Shown: positions 32,917 through 44,400 of the stretch, piece by piece
Position numbering within the stretch: the stretch's first letter is position 1
How the letters are laid out: every line of letters starts with the position of its first letter
Assembly: GCF_040954645.1 (NCBI RefSeq)
Contig: NC_092811.1
Coordinates: 87,597,199-87,661,198 of the forward strand
Source: Diabrotica undecimpunctata
Taxonomy: Eukaryota; Arthropoda; Insecta; Coleoptera; Chrysomelidae
DNA length: 64,000 nucleotides
Reading direction: 5' to 3'
The notes under the pieces: model-generated
The model's database searches: none
Told to the model about the DNA's origin: nothing
The model's input: the letters and a program-made list of their open reading frames with translations, nothing else
Program-made: the position numbers and the translations under genes

Positions 32917-33027
32917 GAATTTACAGACCTTTACATACACTGAAAATACCAATGTTCAAAAAAAACACACCGTACAGTTTACGTCATCTCACCATTCACC
33001 ACGTATTATTAAACAACCGCCAAACTA

Positions 33028-34249
33028 GGATAAGGGTATAGTTATAAATAATTGCCAAAATTTTACAATTAATTATTATAAATAAATGTTTAATTTAAAA
33101 TGTTCCCGAATTTTGTTAAATAAATTAAAGTTGCTTGTTATACTTTTTATTTTTATAAATGAAAATAATCGTAGAAAAAGTATAGTACACAACTTGAGTT
33201 GTAAGTTTATTACATGCTTGTAAAATTACTGCGCTCGCCGCTACGCAACTCGCGCGCAACATTTTTACTCGCATGTAATAAGCTTCTTACAACTCTCGTT
33301 ATGTAATATACTATAAAACGTTTTCAAATGTTTTTACCCTTATTTGTTGCTTAGAAAGTTGCAAAATATGTAAGTCAGAAAATTCGTTTTTTTTTTTATA
33401 AATGTTTTATCAACTTTTTTAAAAATAAACCTATAAACTTTATATTACGGGGAATGTTGTGTCTTGTAGTGCTTAAAATATAATCAAAGTTTCAAAGCGA
33501 TCGGTCAAATAGTTTAAAAGTTATTTTATTTGTTTTACCCAAATTAAATTTTTTTGCAATTATATTAGTCAGAGAATATTGAAGTTACAGTAATTCTAAG
33601 TATAGTTTATGAAAGAAGAAGGATTATTCTATTAACATTCAAAATTTATGAAGAACAATGATTTTTATTATAGCAAAATGATTTTGCGAAAACATATCGA
33701 TTTTTTGCTAATAAAGAATTACAATAACTTTTTAAGTATTGCCTATAGGAAAATTAATTTTTCATATTTGGAAAGCCTGCATTTTTCTACAGATTTTCCA
33801 CAAAAAAAAAGTTGTTCTAGGACCATTTGGGAAGAAGTTAGTCCATTTTTTTTTAATTGACATTAGTTTTGTTTATAACAATTAAGTTTTATATGCCAAA
33901 TTTAAAAAGATTGACTTTCAACGCAATCGTCTACATAGCTTCAAAATGTTGTCCTAAAAATTGGTCGGCTTTGAAATTCGCCGAAGTGATGGAGGGGGAA
34001 AGAGCTGCTAACTGTATCTCTAGGTCTTGTTTATGGATTTCTTCGTTTCTTTATTTTATTTTGTATGTACTATTTGCGTAAATTACAATGATGTATTATT
34101 TTAATAATTAAGTTGTTAAAGAAATTATCTAACTGCTTAAACGATTTTTTTACAATACAATAACAATTTTTTACAACAATAAAATTCAATATTGCCTGAA
34201 ATAAATAATTTGGCAAGTTGTAACAGCTTCAAAATAATTTAGACTCTCT
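33028..34249. other. AT-rich DNA between Crypton and transposon 3
   Basis: Contains the foldback at 33181-33315; otherwise unrecognised. A 74-codon plus-strand frame at 33857-34081 has no family I know. Confidence 0.4.
33181..33315. repeat. Foldback repeat with CpG-rich loop
   Basis: Imperfect inverted arms, left starting TATAGTACACAACTTGAGTT and right ending ATGTAATATACTATA, both with a TTATTACATG(C) block. They enclose a GC-rich, CpG-rich centre (GCGCTCGCCGCTACGC, CTCGCGCGC) in otherwise very AT-rich DNA. Probably a MITE-like element; no TSD seen. Confidence 0.6.
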
Positions 34250-36045
34250 GGTTCAAACGGGTTTCGCGCTTTCAAATTTGACGAATCGAATTTTGGAAAT
34301 ATCCGTTGCGAACTTTTTACATATTGCATCACCCATTGTTTATATACTATTACTTCAAGTAGTCTTTCGCCTGGAGCTAAAATTTCAGGTTGATCTCAGA
34401 CTGTGTTAAGCGAATATAACATCAAAGGAATTCTTTTTTCTCCATGTCTTGATCAGCTCAATGTTAGTTTTACGATTGTCAATCACTTCCAGTTTCAGTC
34501 TTTTCTTCTCAATGGCACGAAAATCTCTATCCACTGAAATCATAGAGTGTCCTGGAATAAGATACTATATTTTACTATTTTTAAAAGTGTTTCTTTTGTA
34601 TAACTGGTCTAGGTAAGTAAAAAGAATTCGATTTTTGTTTTGGCTAAATGCGCTGTCATAAAATTTTTTAACTTTCTTTGCAGCGTATCTCTGTATTTTT
34701 CAATATAATGATTTAAGTAGGTTATAACCTCATTCGGCCTTTTCGGAGCAAAATTTTCCGTGTAAGTATACATTGTTGTTTTATGTGTTTTTATATTGTG
34801 AATTCCAAAAACGTACAACCAGAACTGACTAATATAATATTCATCTTGTACGTTAGTTACAGGTAAAGGCAGGTTTCCATTCATATTTAAAACATATAGT
34901 CATTTCAGAAGAATCAGCTGATTTTTGATCATCAGTTAGTTGTGTTTTAAATACATCTGCTTTTCTAAGATTAATCTCTTTATCTCTTTTGAGTGTTTTT
35001 AAGATTTCCTCATTAGATTCCAGTTCAGCTTGCCTGATACTAACTAGAAATTTTGACCAGGTTTTACATAATATATCCTTTCTTGGATATTAGAAGAAGA
35101 TTTTAAATCGGCCTATGATAGTGTCCTAAGAAATAAATTGTATGAAGCCATGGATGAATTCCACGTCCCCGATAAACTGATAAGATTGGTTAAGGCTACA
35201 ATGCGTAAAGTTGTTTGCAAAGTCCAAATACAGGGCGAACAATCACAGGCATTTGAAACGCATGTTAGGCTGCGACAATGAAATGTTAAATTCTTAATCA
35301 AATACCTTCGCCAAAATCCCATATGAGACTTTGTTATCAGAATGTGTGTAAAAATTTTCATGTTGTTTAGTGATTGATAGATTAGGGTGAAGGTATTCTC
35401 TATTACAGCTATCAGATCTTGTATAGTGTGATTATCGACCTGGTAATTCAGCAATAAATTTTCTGAAGTTTTCAAGAAATTCTGGTGTTGTTCTGTTTGG
35501 CCTAGTTGCCTAGTTTGGCCTTTTCTACATAAAGACACTTTTCTATTTTCGGAATTGTTATTAACCTTGTAGGAGAAGACAACGTCTTCCTAATTCATCT
35601 TTATTACGTACACGTCATCGGTTTTCCATACCTTTCTTGACACAACCTTGTAAATAATTTTTTTTGCATGGGTAGATAGACTACATTACTTTTCAAAAAT
35701 ATTTGCTTGCTCTAAATCACTTAGCGTAGTTGCACACTTATACCTACAAATGCCATTTTCACGACGTTTATTCTTTACTAAAAAACGATTTTTCGGTTTT
35801 AAAGTTCTTTTCCATTTTTCTGGGTTTCTAAGCCGTTTATTTCCTTTTGAAACAGAATACAAATTTTTGGAGTCACCTTCAACAGAACCTGAGTTATAGG
35901 CTGCATTTTTTGTTTCTACAACCTTAATGTCTCCTTCATTCTCGCTGATACATGAATCACTAACCATCGTAGGTATACTATTATAATAATTGCCTTCGTG
36001 GGGATCATACTCACTTCTCGAGGTTACATCTTCACTATAACTACT
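34250..36045 (-). pseudogene. GQNKN-family transposase, copy 3
   Basis: Minus-strand order: SVSKGNKRLRNPEKWKRTLK, RYKCATTLSDLEQANIFEK, FSYKVNNNSENRKVSLCRK, VSYGILAKVFD then FNISLSQP, a LINE insertion, KFLVSIRQAELESNEEILKT, MNGNLPLPVTNVQDEYYISQ (first Asp block region), FWLYVFGIHNIKTHKTTMYT, NFAPKRPNEVITYLNHYIEK, a gap where DxCxGQNKN should be, then GHSMISVDRDFRAIEKKRLK with the Glu-containing block, and SKIRFVKFESAKPV. The same order of blocks is seen in copies 1 and 2. Heavily frameshifted; ends not found. Confidence 0.65.
35090..35285 (+). pseudogene. LINE RT motif-A fragment inserted in transposase copy 3
   Basis: Plus strand: EEDFKSAYDSVLRNKLYEAM, DEFHVPDKLIRLVKATMRKV, VCKVQIQGEQSQAFETHVRL. 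This is RT motif A (FKxAYDS) through the block before motif B of an RTE-like LINE. It lies opposite in strand to, and interrupts, the surrounding transposase relic. Confidence 0.65.
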
Positions 36046-38330
36046 TGATTATAAAATAAAAAAACGTAGTTTACTGAACATATAGTATTTTTCATATAAA
36101 AATGCGTGCACGTCATTCAAGATTTACGACGTCAAAACCCCACAGCGTTGCCAAAACATCAGAATAGTTAGTAAATGAGGAATTTTTAAAATGTCAACTA
36201 TTTGTCAAACTATTATATTAACAGTAAATACACTTAGTTTTAAGATTACTGCAACACACTAAAATACATAAGAAAACATTTTAATACAAAATTATATATT
36301 CTAAATTTTAAACTTACCACTTTTAGAGCATTAATAATAAAAACGTCCTGCCATTATTTCTTGTTCAAAATAATCTATGATATATGAAAGCTTATTAGCT
36401 TTCTACAGACAATTTAGTTGTTTTGGCATAGCACAATCACAATACACAACAATAATTAGTTTTTAAAGCTATTAATCTAAATTTATTATGTATTTATAAA
36501 TACAATTTATTAATATATAATATATTGTGATCAAATTGTGTAAGAAATCAAAACATAAACAAAATTCTTACTCTAAACAAGCGGCAACACTTTAAACAAT
36601 TTTACCACACGCTGAACTGTCAAAAAATTTGAAGTATTCCCATATCAGTTGCGTACAATTCTCTAATATATTTAATTAAAATTATTATTTTGTGGAATAT
36701 TAGACTTAAAGAATTATTTCATAAAATTTATATTAGTAATAATAACAAATATTTTTGCTTATTTAATCAATATAATTCTAAAATTCCCAATAAAATGATT
36801 ATTACATTTTTATGATTATTATACCATGTTGACGACTATAAAAGATCAAGCAGTTCCGTATGGGTTTCGTATTATTAGCTGTGTTAGGAAAATTTGAACT
36901 CTAAGGTTGACGTTCTGGAAATTTTAAATATAAGTGACTTTATATAAATTTTTATATGAAAAATACTATATCTATATATCCTTAATATCATAATTTTTAC
37001 TAAGCTATGCTTATTGTTTAATATTGTATTTCCCATATATTTAAACTACTTATTTAGTTTTAATATAAGATCATAAATACCAGGGAAAATATTCTTACCA
37101 AAATCAGACATTTTTCTCTATGATACTTGGGTACAATTTCAAAAAATTCACACATTAAAATTACACGTGAATCTATTTTCATCAAAAACCTATAGGTTAG
37201 AAATCCCCGTGTCAGTAGAAACGAGTTGTCAAGTCCATAGACTTACACACTTTTTGACACTTAGCAACTGCTTATACTGAAATGATCATTGATTAAAATT
37301 TAAAGATATGGGATTTTACCCACTAGGACACGTTTTATTAGACATCTGACTTCGCCACGGTATAGTACACATAATTTTATATAAATGTCGGTACTCAATT
37401 CTAAAATAAATATGGCCTTGTTGAGAACATTAAACTCTCCATAAATTGACCTTGACTAATTTATGTCATGAACCCAACACGTGTTAAATAAGGCCATGGA
37501 ATGACATATTGTACAAATGAATTTTTTGTAAGTAACACTTTTTGAGCTATATTTGAAAGTGACATGTTGTCAATGTACCAACAAGAAAATGATCAATGCG
37601 TCTGCCGAACCAACTTTGCTTTGTGGCCACTACGTATCCAGATGGGCGCTAAGTAAGCCCCTGTCGCTTTGGCTCTAATAAGAGAAAGAGATACATTATA
37701 TGTATTTAGCTTGGCGATCACATATCTTCACCAGTGCTGTACAAAAGTTCTATAAATTTTAATATTTGTTATACTAGATACAAGTGTTATATCACCACTC
37801 ATATTGCATATTATATCTTATGGTAACGCTTCATTTTATTGGACTATCACTCACAATTTTCACAAACTTAGCCGTTATTTCTTCACTATTCAGTGCACAC
37901 CACAATATCTCTGAACTTGCTTCCTTATCTACAAATTTTATGTTATAAAAATTATAAAAAACTATTATTTTATTTTTAGCATTAAACGATCCTAAGCCAA
38001 AATAATGCAAATATTCCGTCACACTATCTAAGCTTTTTGATAAACAACATAACACACAACTTATGCCACAATATTTACTTAAGGTATTACGTCATTGTAG
38101 GTACCTCTAGTTGTTAAAAGTTTGCTTTTAATCATACCACAAATAAAACTCAAGTGCTGCATTTACGCAATGGATTGATTGCTAATTATATAAATAAAAG
38201 TTATTCATTAACAGGCATGTTATTAAAAATGTTAAATTTTTTCTCTTACGTCTATAATTTAACATATAAATTATTATTAAAACAACTATAGTTTAACGGA
38301 TTTCTAGATAGATTTCACTATAATATATTT
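36046..38330. other. Unassigned AT-rich DNA between transposons 3 and 2
   Basis: No coding blocks recognised. A 74-codon minus-strand frame (38055-37831) is closed and unlike any family I know. Confidence 0.35.
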
Positions 38331-38381
38331 ATATCGCACCTCTGTTGTAATACCGCCATACGTAAAAATTAGTAAATTTTA

Positions 38382-38395
38382 CAGGAGAGCAGTTT
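38382..38395. promoter_or_regulatory. Shared subterminal motif (transposon 2)
   Basis: CAGGAGAGCAGTTT, 47 bp inside the left end. The identical 14-mer sits 46 bp inside the corresponding end of transposon 1 although the TIRs differ. Confidence 0.6.
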
Positions 38396-38866
38396 AAAGT
38401 TTTACTGTTCAATAAAACAACTTGTATAGAAACTAAAAAACGTATATTGTTTTATTTTTGTTGATACATTGCATTCTTTATAATCTTATTGTAATTTTAG
38501 AAATACAAAACAAGCAGTAACTGATTAAATTATTATAATTTTGAATATTTTAATAATTAAATATGAGATGTGGCAGTCTTGCATCACGGAATGGAGTCAG
38601 ACGTAACTTAAAACCGACGATTGCTACATACAAAACTGCAATACAGTTTCGTTGTACACCAGAATAGATTGTCAAAAAAAAATTACTAATTTCACAAAAA
38701 GTTAAACAATTGTAAACGTAATATTAATTATAAAAGTATGAAAGTATAAAAATTGATTGATAAAAATTAGTATTATAGAATTATTAGAAATAATTAATTA
38801 TGCCCAATTAATCTATTTTTTATCTACAGTTCAAGCTTTAAGATTTCAGGCTGTAATAAAAAGGAT

Positions 38867-39835
38867 TCACAGAGGGAAACTAAATCTTTTTTTTTCAGCA
38901 GAAATTTTTGGTGGAGTAACAAAAGCTTTTCTTGGTACAACATTTGAACCACGTGTAGTACGCCAAATAACTACTGTTTTAAAGGACGTTTCATCATACG
39001 TATACTTATATTGAAAACTAGTAGACTGTTCCTTTGTAACACGCAATATTTTTATATCGTTCCATCTAACTTTATTACCACAGACATCGACATTATAATT
39101 AGTTCCATATTGTTGGGATAGATCTTTTAAGTCTACAATATCTGCTGTTTCCATCTCCGTAACAGAATATGGTTGCCCAGTTTTTTTTGCCGTTTGAATT
39201 ACAGTTACCCACTGTGCAGGAATGTATATGGGTCCAGATTTTATGGTTCTTTTCTTTTGTTTTTCTACAACGGAGTGCATGCTGTCTCCTTCATTCTGTC
39301 CATATCCTATAGTGAAATATTTGTGGGTAATAGATGGTATATCATACTTTCCTACACAAAATATATACAAAGCTAATATCAGTCTGTTCTTATTCTGACC
39401 GATACAGTTATCCGAATAGAACACAACATCTTGACCACGACTGTGTTCTGATAGAAACTTCATCACAGAACTTCCAATTTCGTTAGATCCTCTATGTGCC
39501 ACTGACTCACTCCAAAAATAGCAATAACCGTTCATCGTTCCTACATTATATATTGTAAAATTATAAGAAGATAATCGACGTTTATAATAAAAAATTGAAA
39601 TTTCCCCAACAGGAGATGGCAAAACAGCTTGAAGGTCATAACAAGCCATAACGATTTTACCCTGTTTAGCTTCTAAAGCATCTTTTTCCTTTTCTTTTCG
39701 AGAATCATTTTTTAATTTTATATGCTGCTCATAATTTTCTTTCAAGTCATCTTTACATTCTGCGTTTTTGTAGACTGTGCAGATCGAGCACTGATCTTTT
39801 TTAGCACGAAAAAAACCGATATTAAATTCCGTATT
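38867..39835 (-). pseudogene. GQNKN transposase copy 2, catalytic part
   Basis: 323 codons open. Blocks: FFRAKKDQCSICTVYKNAE (Cys pair), KIVMACYDLQAVLPSP (first Asp), YYKRRLSSYNFTIYN, YFWSESVAHRGSNEIGSSVM, VVFYSDNCIGQNKNRLILAL (second Asp), GYGQNEGDSMHSVVEKQKKR (candidate Glu), then a C-terminal domain with PAQWVTVIQTAKKTGQPYSV and WNDIKILRV. At the 3' end a run of nine A shifts the frame; in the shifted frame the protein would continue KDLVSLCESFLLQPEILKLE to a stop at ~38830. The apparent ATG is an artefact: it is formed by the junction with the inserted LINE. Spacing of D, D and E is as expected of a DDE cut-and-paste enzyme. Confidence 0.75.
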
Positions 39836-39991
39836 CATCAGTTTCGTTTGAACCTTCGAAGAGAGAAGTCAAACAACAATAACCGGCTTACCGATTTGTT
39901 ATTAATTAGTGTTCAAGTTTTTGTTTTTTCGTGTTGCTAAATTTATCAAAACAATTTAAATAAGTTAGATTTTAAAAACTTCGCCCCCGCC

Positions 39992-41359
39992 ATGGGGAGC
40001 GTAAAAAATAAGACGCCAGATGGTGATAGTGGAGTTACTTGTGAAAGTGATAGTTTTTCCAATATGGAAAGTACTGCTGCCGTCATGGAAACGGGAACAA
40101 TAGGTGCTAAGGAGGACGAACCAAAACTATTTGACTCGATAAATCCAGATAAGTACTTGTTAAATAATTATTGCGTATATGTTGAAAAAACTAATCAGCA
40201 AAGTTTGGGTCGTTTGCATCCTATGTTTGTAGGACATATTTTACACAAAAATCTAAAAGTACAAAACATTCAGGAAATTAAGGGAATAGGTAGAAATCGC
40301 GTTAAAGTAATAGTAAATTCAATAGCAGAAGCTAATAAGTTGGTCACAAATAAAAATTTAAAAGAATTAAACTTAAAAGCTTTCATACCTAATCACCTTT
40401 TAGAGGTCAAGGGTCTGATCCGAGACGTTGACACAAGTTACGACGTTGATTATTTAAAACAAAACATAAATTCAAACTCAAGGGTTCTAGACATCAGACG
40501 AATGCACAGGAAAATTGAAAAAGATGGTAAAGCTGAGTATGTACCTAAGAAGACCATTGTAGTCAGCTTTGAAGGAAACATATTACCCAGCCATATATCC
40601 GTTAATTTTGTTTATTTTAATGTGGAAAAATTTATAGGCAGGGTCACACAATGCTATAGATGTTTGAGATTCGGACACATATCAAAACAGTGCAAAAGCA
40701 GCCAAGAACATTGTATTTTATGTGGATCTGTCAAAACCGAAGAACATAACTGTTCTGAATTCAATAAATCATGTATACATTGCAAGAGTACACAGCATAC
40801 ATCGATTTCCAAACTATGCCCAATTTACGAGGAACAGAAACGTATTAAAAATTTGATGATAGAACAGAAAGTATCCTTTTTAGAAGCCAAAAAGCTTTTT
40901 CAATCTTCATATTCAGAAATAACAACGAACAATCGCTTTTCTGCCTTAACAAACTACGAGGCAGATTTCCCGAAACTACCTCAAAGTTCTGGTAATAAAC
41001 ATGCTTTCCAGCAGCCACAACCTACAAATTCTCAACGTTCGGATAGTAGCAGACCTATGGCACTAACCCATAACAACAAAAAACGTAAAGCCACTACTTC
41101 TCCCTCATCCCCAAACTTACAGAACCCTCCCATGTTTAACTTCCGTTTTGGACCATCACATCCTCTTCCCCAGTATCCAAAGCAATCTACCTTTCAACCC
41201 ACAGAAGGTGATAATAAAGATATTGCTCAGGCAGTGACGGAGTGTGTCATTAATTTTTTAAAAAATATTCACACACTTGAGGATTTAAAATCTGTAGATA
41301 ATGAGAGCATAAATCAAAAAATATTTTCAGTATTGGAGGGTACTAAAACATTGAAATAG
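39992..41359 (+). CDS. I-clade LINE ORF1, gag-like RNA-binding protein
   Basis: 455 residues, ATG in a purine at -3 context (GCCATGG). N-terminus acidic and disordered. Residues ~50-215 form a conserved basic domain (YCVYVEKTNQQSLGRLHPMF, RNRVKVIVNSIAEANKLV, IPNHLLEVKGLIRDVDTSYD). Then three zinc knuckles: CYRCLRFGHISKQC, CILCGSVKTEEHNC and CIHCKSTQHTSISKLC at about 225-285. After a short helix (RIKNLMIEQKVSFLEAKKLF) comes a Gln/Pro/Ser-rich tail. In I-type elements this protein coats the RNA and carries it to the nucleus. Frame intact. Separated from ORF2 by 117 bp. Confidence 0.9.
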   Translation: MGSVKNKTPDGDSGVTCESDSFSNMESTAAVMETGTIGAKEDEPKLFDSINPDKYLLNNYCVYVEKTNQQSLGRLHPMFVGHILHKNLKVQNIQEIKGIGRNRVKVIVNSIAEANKLVTNKNLKELNLKAFIPNHLLEVKGLIRDVDTSYDVDYLKQNINSNSRVLDIRRMHRKIEKDGKAEYVPKKTIVVSFEGNILPSHISVNFVYFNVEKFIGRVTQCYRCLRFGHISKQCKSSQEHCILCGSVKTEEHNCSEFNKSCIHCKSTQHTSISKLCPIYEEQKRIKNLMIEQKVSFLEAKKLFQSSYSEITTNNRFSALTNYEADFPKLPQSSGNKHAFQQPQPTNSQRSDSSRPMALTHNNKKRKATTSPSSPNLQNPPMFNFRFGPSHPLPQYPKQSTFQPTEGDNKDIAQAVTECVINFLKNIHTLEDLKSVDNESINQKIFSVLEGTKTLK

Positions 41360-41476
41360 AATTCTTAGCATATATCAAAATCAAAATTATTTATCTAAAT
41401 TATGTAATTCAAATGGAACTTTTTTCTGGCAGTATTTCTTATTTAAACATTAATCCAAGATCAAAATGCACTATTA

Positions 41477-44400
41477 AAAAAACAAATATGAATGTTTTCA
41501 CTTATTTTATTATACAACTTTTTACTTATTCGTTAGAATCAGATGTTGGAGGACATCTTCAGTAAATAAGGTTTTCCAAGGACAAACAACTCTGAGAATT
41601 TTACAATGGAACGGAAGGTCCGTTGCATCCAATAAAAATAGTTTAGTTCATTTTTTAACAGCTGAAAACATTGATATAGCGTTGTTAAGTGAAACATGGT
41701 TCAAACCAAATCAAAACTATATATTTAAAGGTTATAATATAATCCGCCAGGATAGATACGATGGATATGCCGGTGTAGCAATTTTGATTAAAACTTCTAT
41801 CTCATTCTGTCAAGTGAATATTACTAAAAATTTCAATGATAAAATTTTAGTTTGTGGCATCTCCGTTAAATTTAACAATTTAGAATTAAGTTTCTTGTCT
41901 GTGTATAGGCCTCCTAAAGTCCATACTTCTAAAGATGATTGGAAAAATATCTTCTCTCAAGTTACATCACCTTGTATAATTGGAGGGGATATGAATGCTC
42001 ATAACTCTTTATGGGGCTCACTGCACAATGATGCTGCAGGTCATCAAATCGTCAGCAGTGTCGAGGACCTAGATCTTATTATTTTGAATAATGGGGAACC
42101 CACATATCTTTCCAAATATGGTACTCAGAAATCTATGATTGACATTTCTCTCTGTACAGCTAATCTAGCCAGCAAAGTTTCCTGGTCCGTATCTTCAGAT
42201 ACCTTAGGGTCAAATCATTTTGCTATAACCATGAACCTTTCCACAACTAACACATCACATGAAACAATTTATCCAAAAAGCAAATGGAATATCAATAAAG
42301 CCAATTGGTCACTTTATACATCCTTAATAGAAAACATGTTTGTCAACTATAGTATCTCTTTAAACACTTACGAAAATTATAATTTTCTTATTAATTGTAT
42401 TAATGAATCTGCTTCAAAATCTATCCCTCAATATAAAATTCTTAAACTCAAAAATCGTCCCCCACCACCATGGTGGGACCCTGAATGTGATATTATAATT
42501 AATGAAAGAAAAAAGGCTTTAAAAGCTTACAAACTTTCATCGAGTTTTGATAACTACTTAAAATGTCAGGAAGTTACTGCTCGAACAAAAAAGCAGTTGA
42601 AGCAAAAAGCTAAATCCAGTTGGATCAAATGGTGCTCCAATTTAAACAAAAATACCTCTGCTAAGCAAATATGGTCACAGGCCAACAAAATGAATCGAAA
42701 ACCGCAGAATAGTATAAAACCTTTCAGCAATGAAGTTTTAGATGACTTCTTTAATAAAGTTTCTCCTCCCTGGGTTCAATATTTCTCTAACCAATCCGAA
42801 CAAAGTCACCAATCCAATCACTTTTTGTTGAAACCTTTCACTAAATCTGAATTAGATTTCGCTCTCAAAAATTGCAATAATACCTCCCCAGGGATTGATC
42901 AAATCAAATACCCTATGTTAATCAACCTACCAAGAGCCGCTAAAGATCTGCTGTTACAGGTATTTAATGACATCATTCAAAATAACATCGTTATTGATTC
43001 ATTTAAAAACGCCATTGTGGTTCCTATCCTAAAGTCTGGTAAAGATCCAAATATTGCAAATTCATACAGACCAATATCGTTACTTTCCTGTGTTTTTAAA
43101 ACTCTAGAGAGACTCATAAAATTTAAACTGGATTGGTGGTTACAAAAAAATAATTTGCTACCAGAAAATCAGTTTCGTTATAAAAGAAGCTTTGGAACAC
43201 TAGATGCTCTAACAACCATTGTGGTAGATGTACAAAATACCTTAACCAGAAACAACTATTTAACAGGACTATTCTTGGATATTGAGGGAGCATACGAATC
43301 AGTTTGCTTGTCAACTTTAAGAAATAAAATGGTTAATTTATTTCATATGCCAATCGCATTCGTGGATACAATAATTGGATTTTACACAAAGAGGATCATC
43401 TATGTAAGAGATCATAATAACAAGCTAATTGGACCGCGATATAATTATCAAGGTATACCACAAGGCTCAGTTTTATCTCCAATCTTATTCAACATATACA
43501 GCTCTGACATACATAACATCCAAATAAATAACAGTTCATTCAAAATCGTACAGTATGCCGACGATTTCTGCATCTATACAGAAAACAAAAAATATGAAAC
43601 CTGTATACAAAGCCTTAGCAAAGTATGTGAATCCCTTTTTTCATGGTTCTTAGAGAATGGTCTCAATTTATCTATAGAAAAATCAGTAGTATCTATCTTC
43701 ACAAGACACAACATTCCTAGAAATGAAAATATCATTCTGAACGATCAATGTTTTAAGCTTCAAAATCATGTCAAATATCTAGGCCTTATTTTGGATAAGA
43801 AGTTAACTTGGAGACAACACATAGAGTACATGCTTGATAGATGTAACAAAGGCAGCAATTTCCTCAGAATGACAACTAAAACATGGTGGGGTTGCGATGT
43901 AGAAACATCCTTGTTGTTTTATCGCGCATATATACGATCTATTCTAGATTACGGTGCTACTCTTTATGGTTCCGCCTCTAAGAACCTTTTAAGAAAAATC
44001 GACACGTTTCAAAATTCTATTATGAGGATATGTTTGGGTGCTATGAGATCAACCCCTATACAACCCTTATATGTTGAAGCCGCTGAGCTACCCCTGGAAA
44101 ATAGAAGAAATTTTTTAAGTGAAAAAAGCCTTCTTAAAATTCTATTAACTAACTCCCAGTTATTTTCAAGCGTCCGTCAACTTAACGAGTCAGATCTTAC
44201 AAACAAATATTGGGAGAAAAAACCTTCCCCGCCTTTATGCATGGCATTACAGAATAATCCTATTTTTTTCAAGAAATTGGACACGGTTGACAGAAGCTTA
44301 GACTACTATTCTTTATTCCACAGAACTCAGGTTATAATACCCACTTATAGTGAGAACACCATTATGAGTAGCAATCTTCTAATATCTCTATTGCAGGATT

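Larger units (their letters stand above)
31828..33027 (+). pseudogene. Crypton tyrosine recombinase relic with intron
   Basis: Begins MSSLNSEDEFISTPPN. A first region in broken frames contains ENVLLAYFGE-like and YPKLRAYLERQSE blocks. Then APDVQYLLIK, a 57-bp intron (32134-32190, GTATGT...TTTTAAG), VVAIIGICEACRKQELENLK (Arg box of tyrosine recombinases), IPDTKTKICRSFVISGNFYK, FFLNYQRGKCTKQVVGFKKI, and LVDAGGDLMALKRHFGWKSS followed by TTTEGYID with the nucleophile Tyr. The expected TGHxFRRxSAT (HxxR) box is missing, lost in the stretch reading MLLFLPLFSAT. A 226-bp insertion at 32691 interrupts the C-terminus; beyond it the frame resumes as FTYTENTNVQ and ends IIKQPPN stop at 33027. Cryptons integrate by tyrosine recombination; this copy cannot. 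Confidence 0.75.

Noticed and set aside
33857..34081. 74-codon plus-strand frame with Cys pairs
   Set aside because: No match to any known zinc motif; surrounded by non-coding AT-rich DNA.
37831..38055. 74-codon minus-strand frame, plausible amino-acid composition
   Set aside because: No recognisable domain, no splice context, and length expected by chance in this window.
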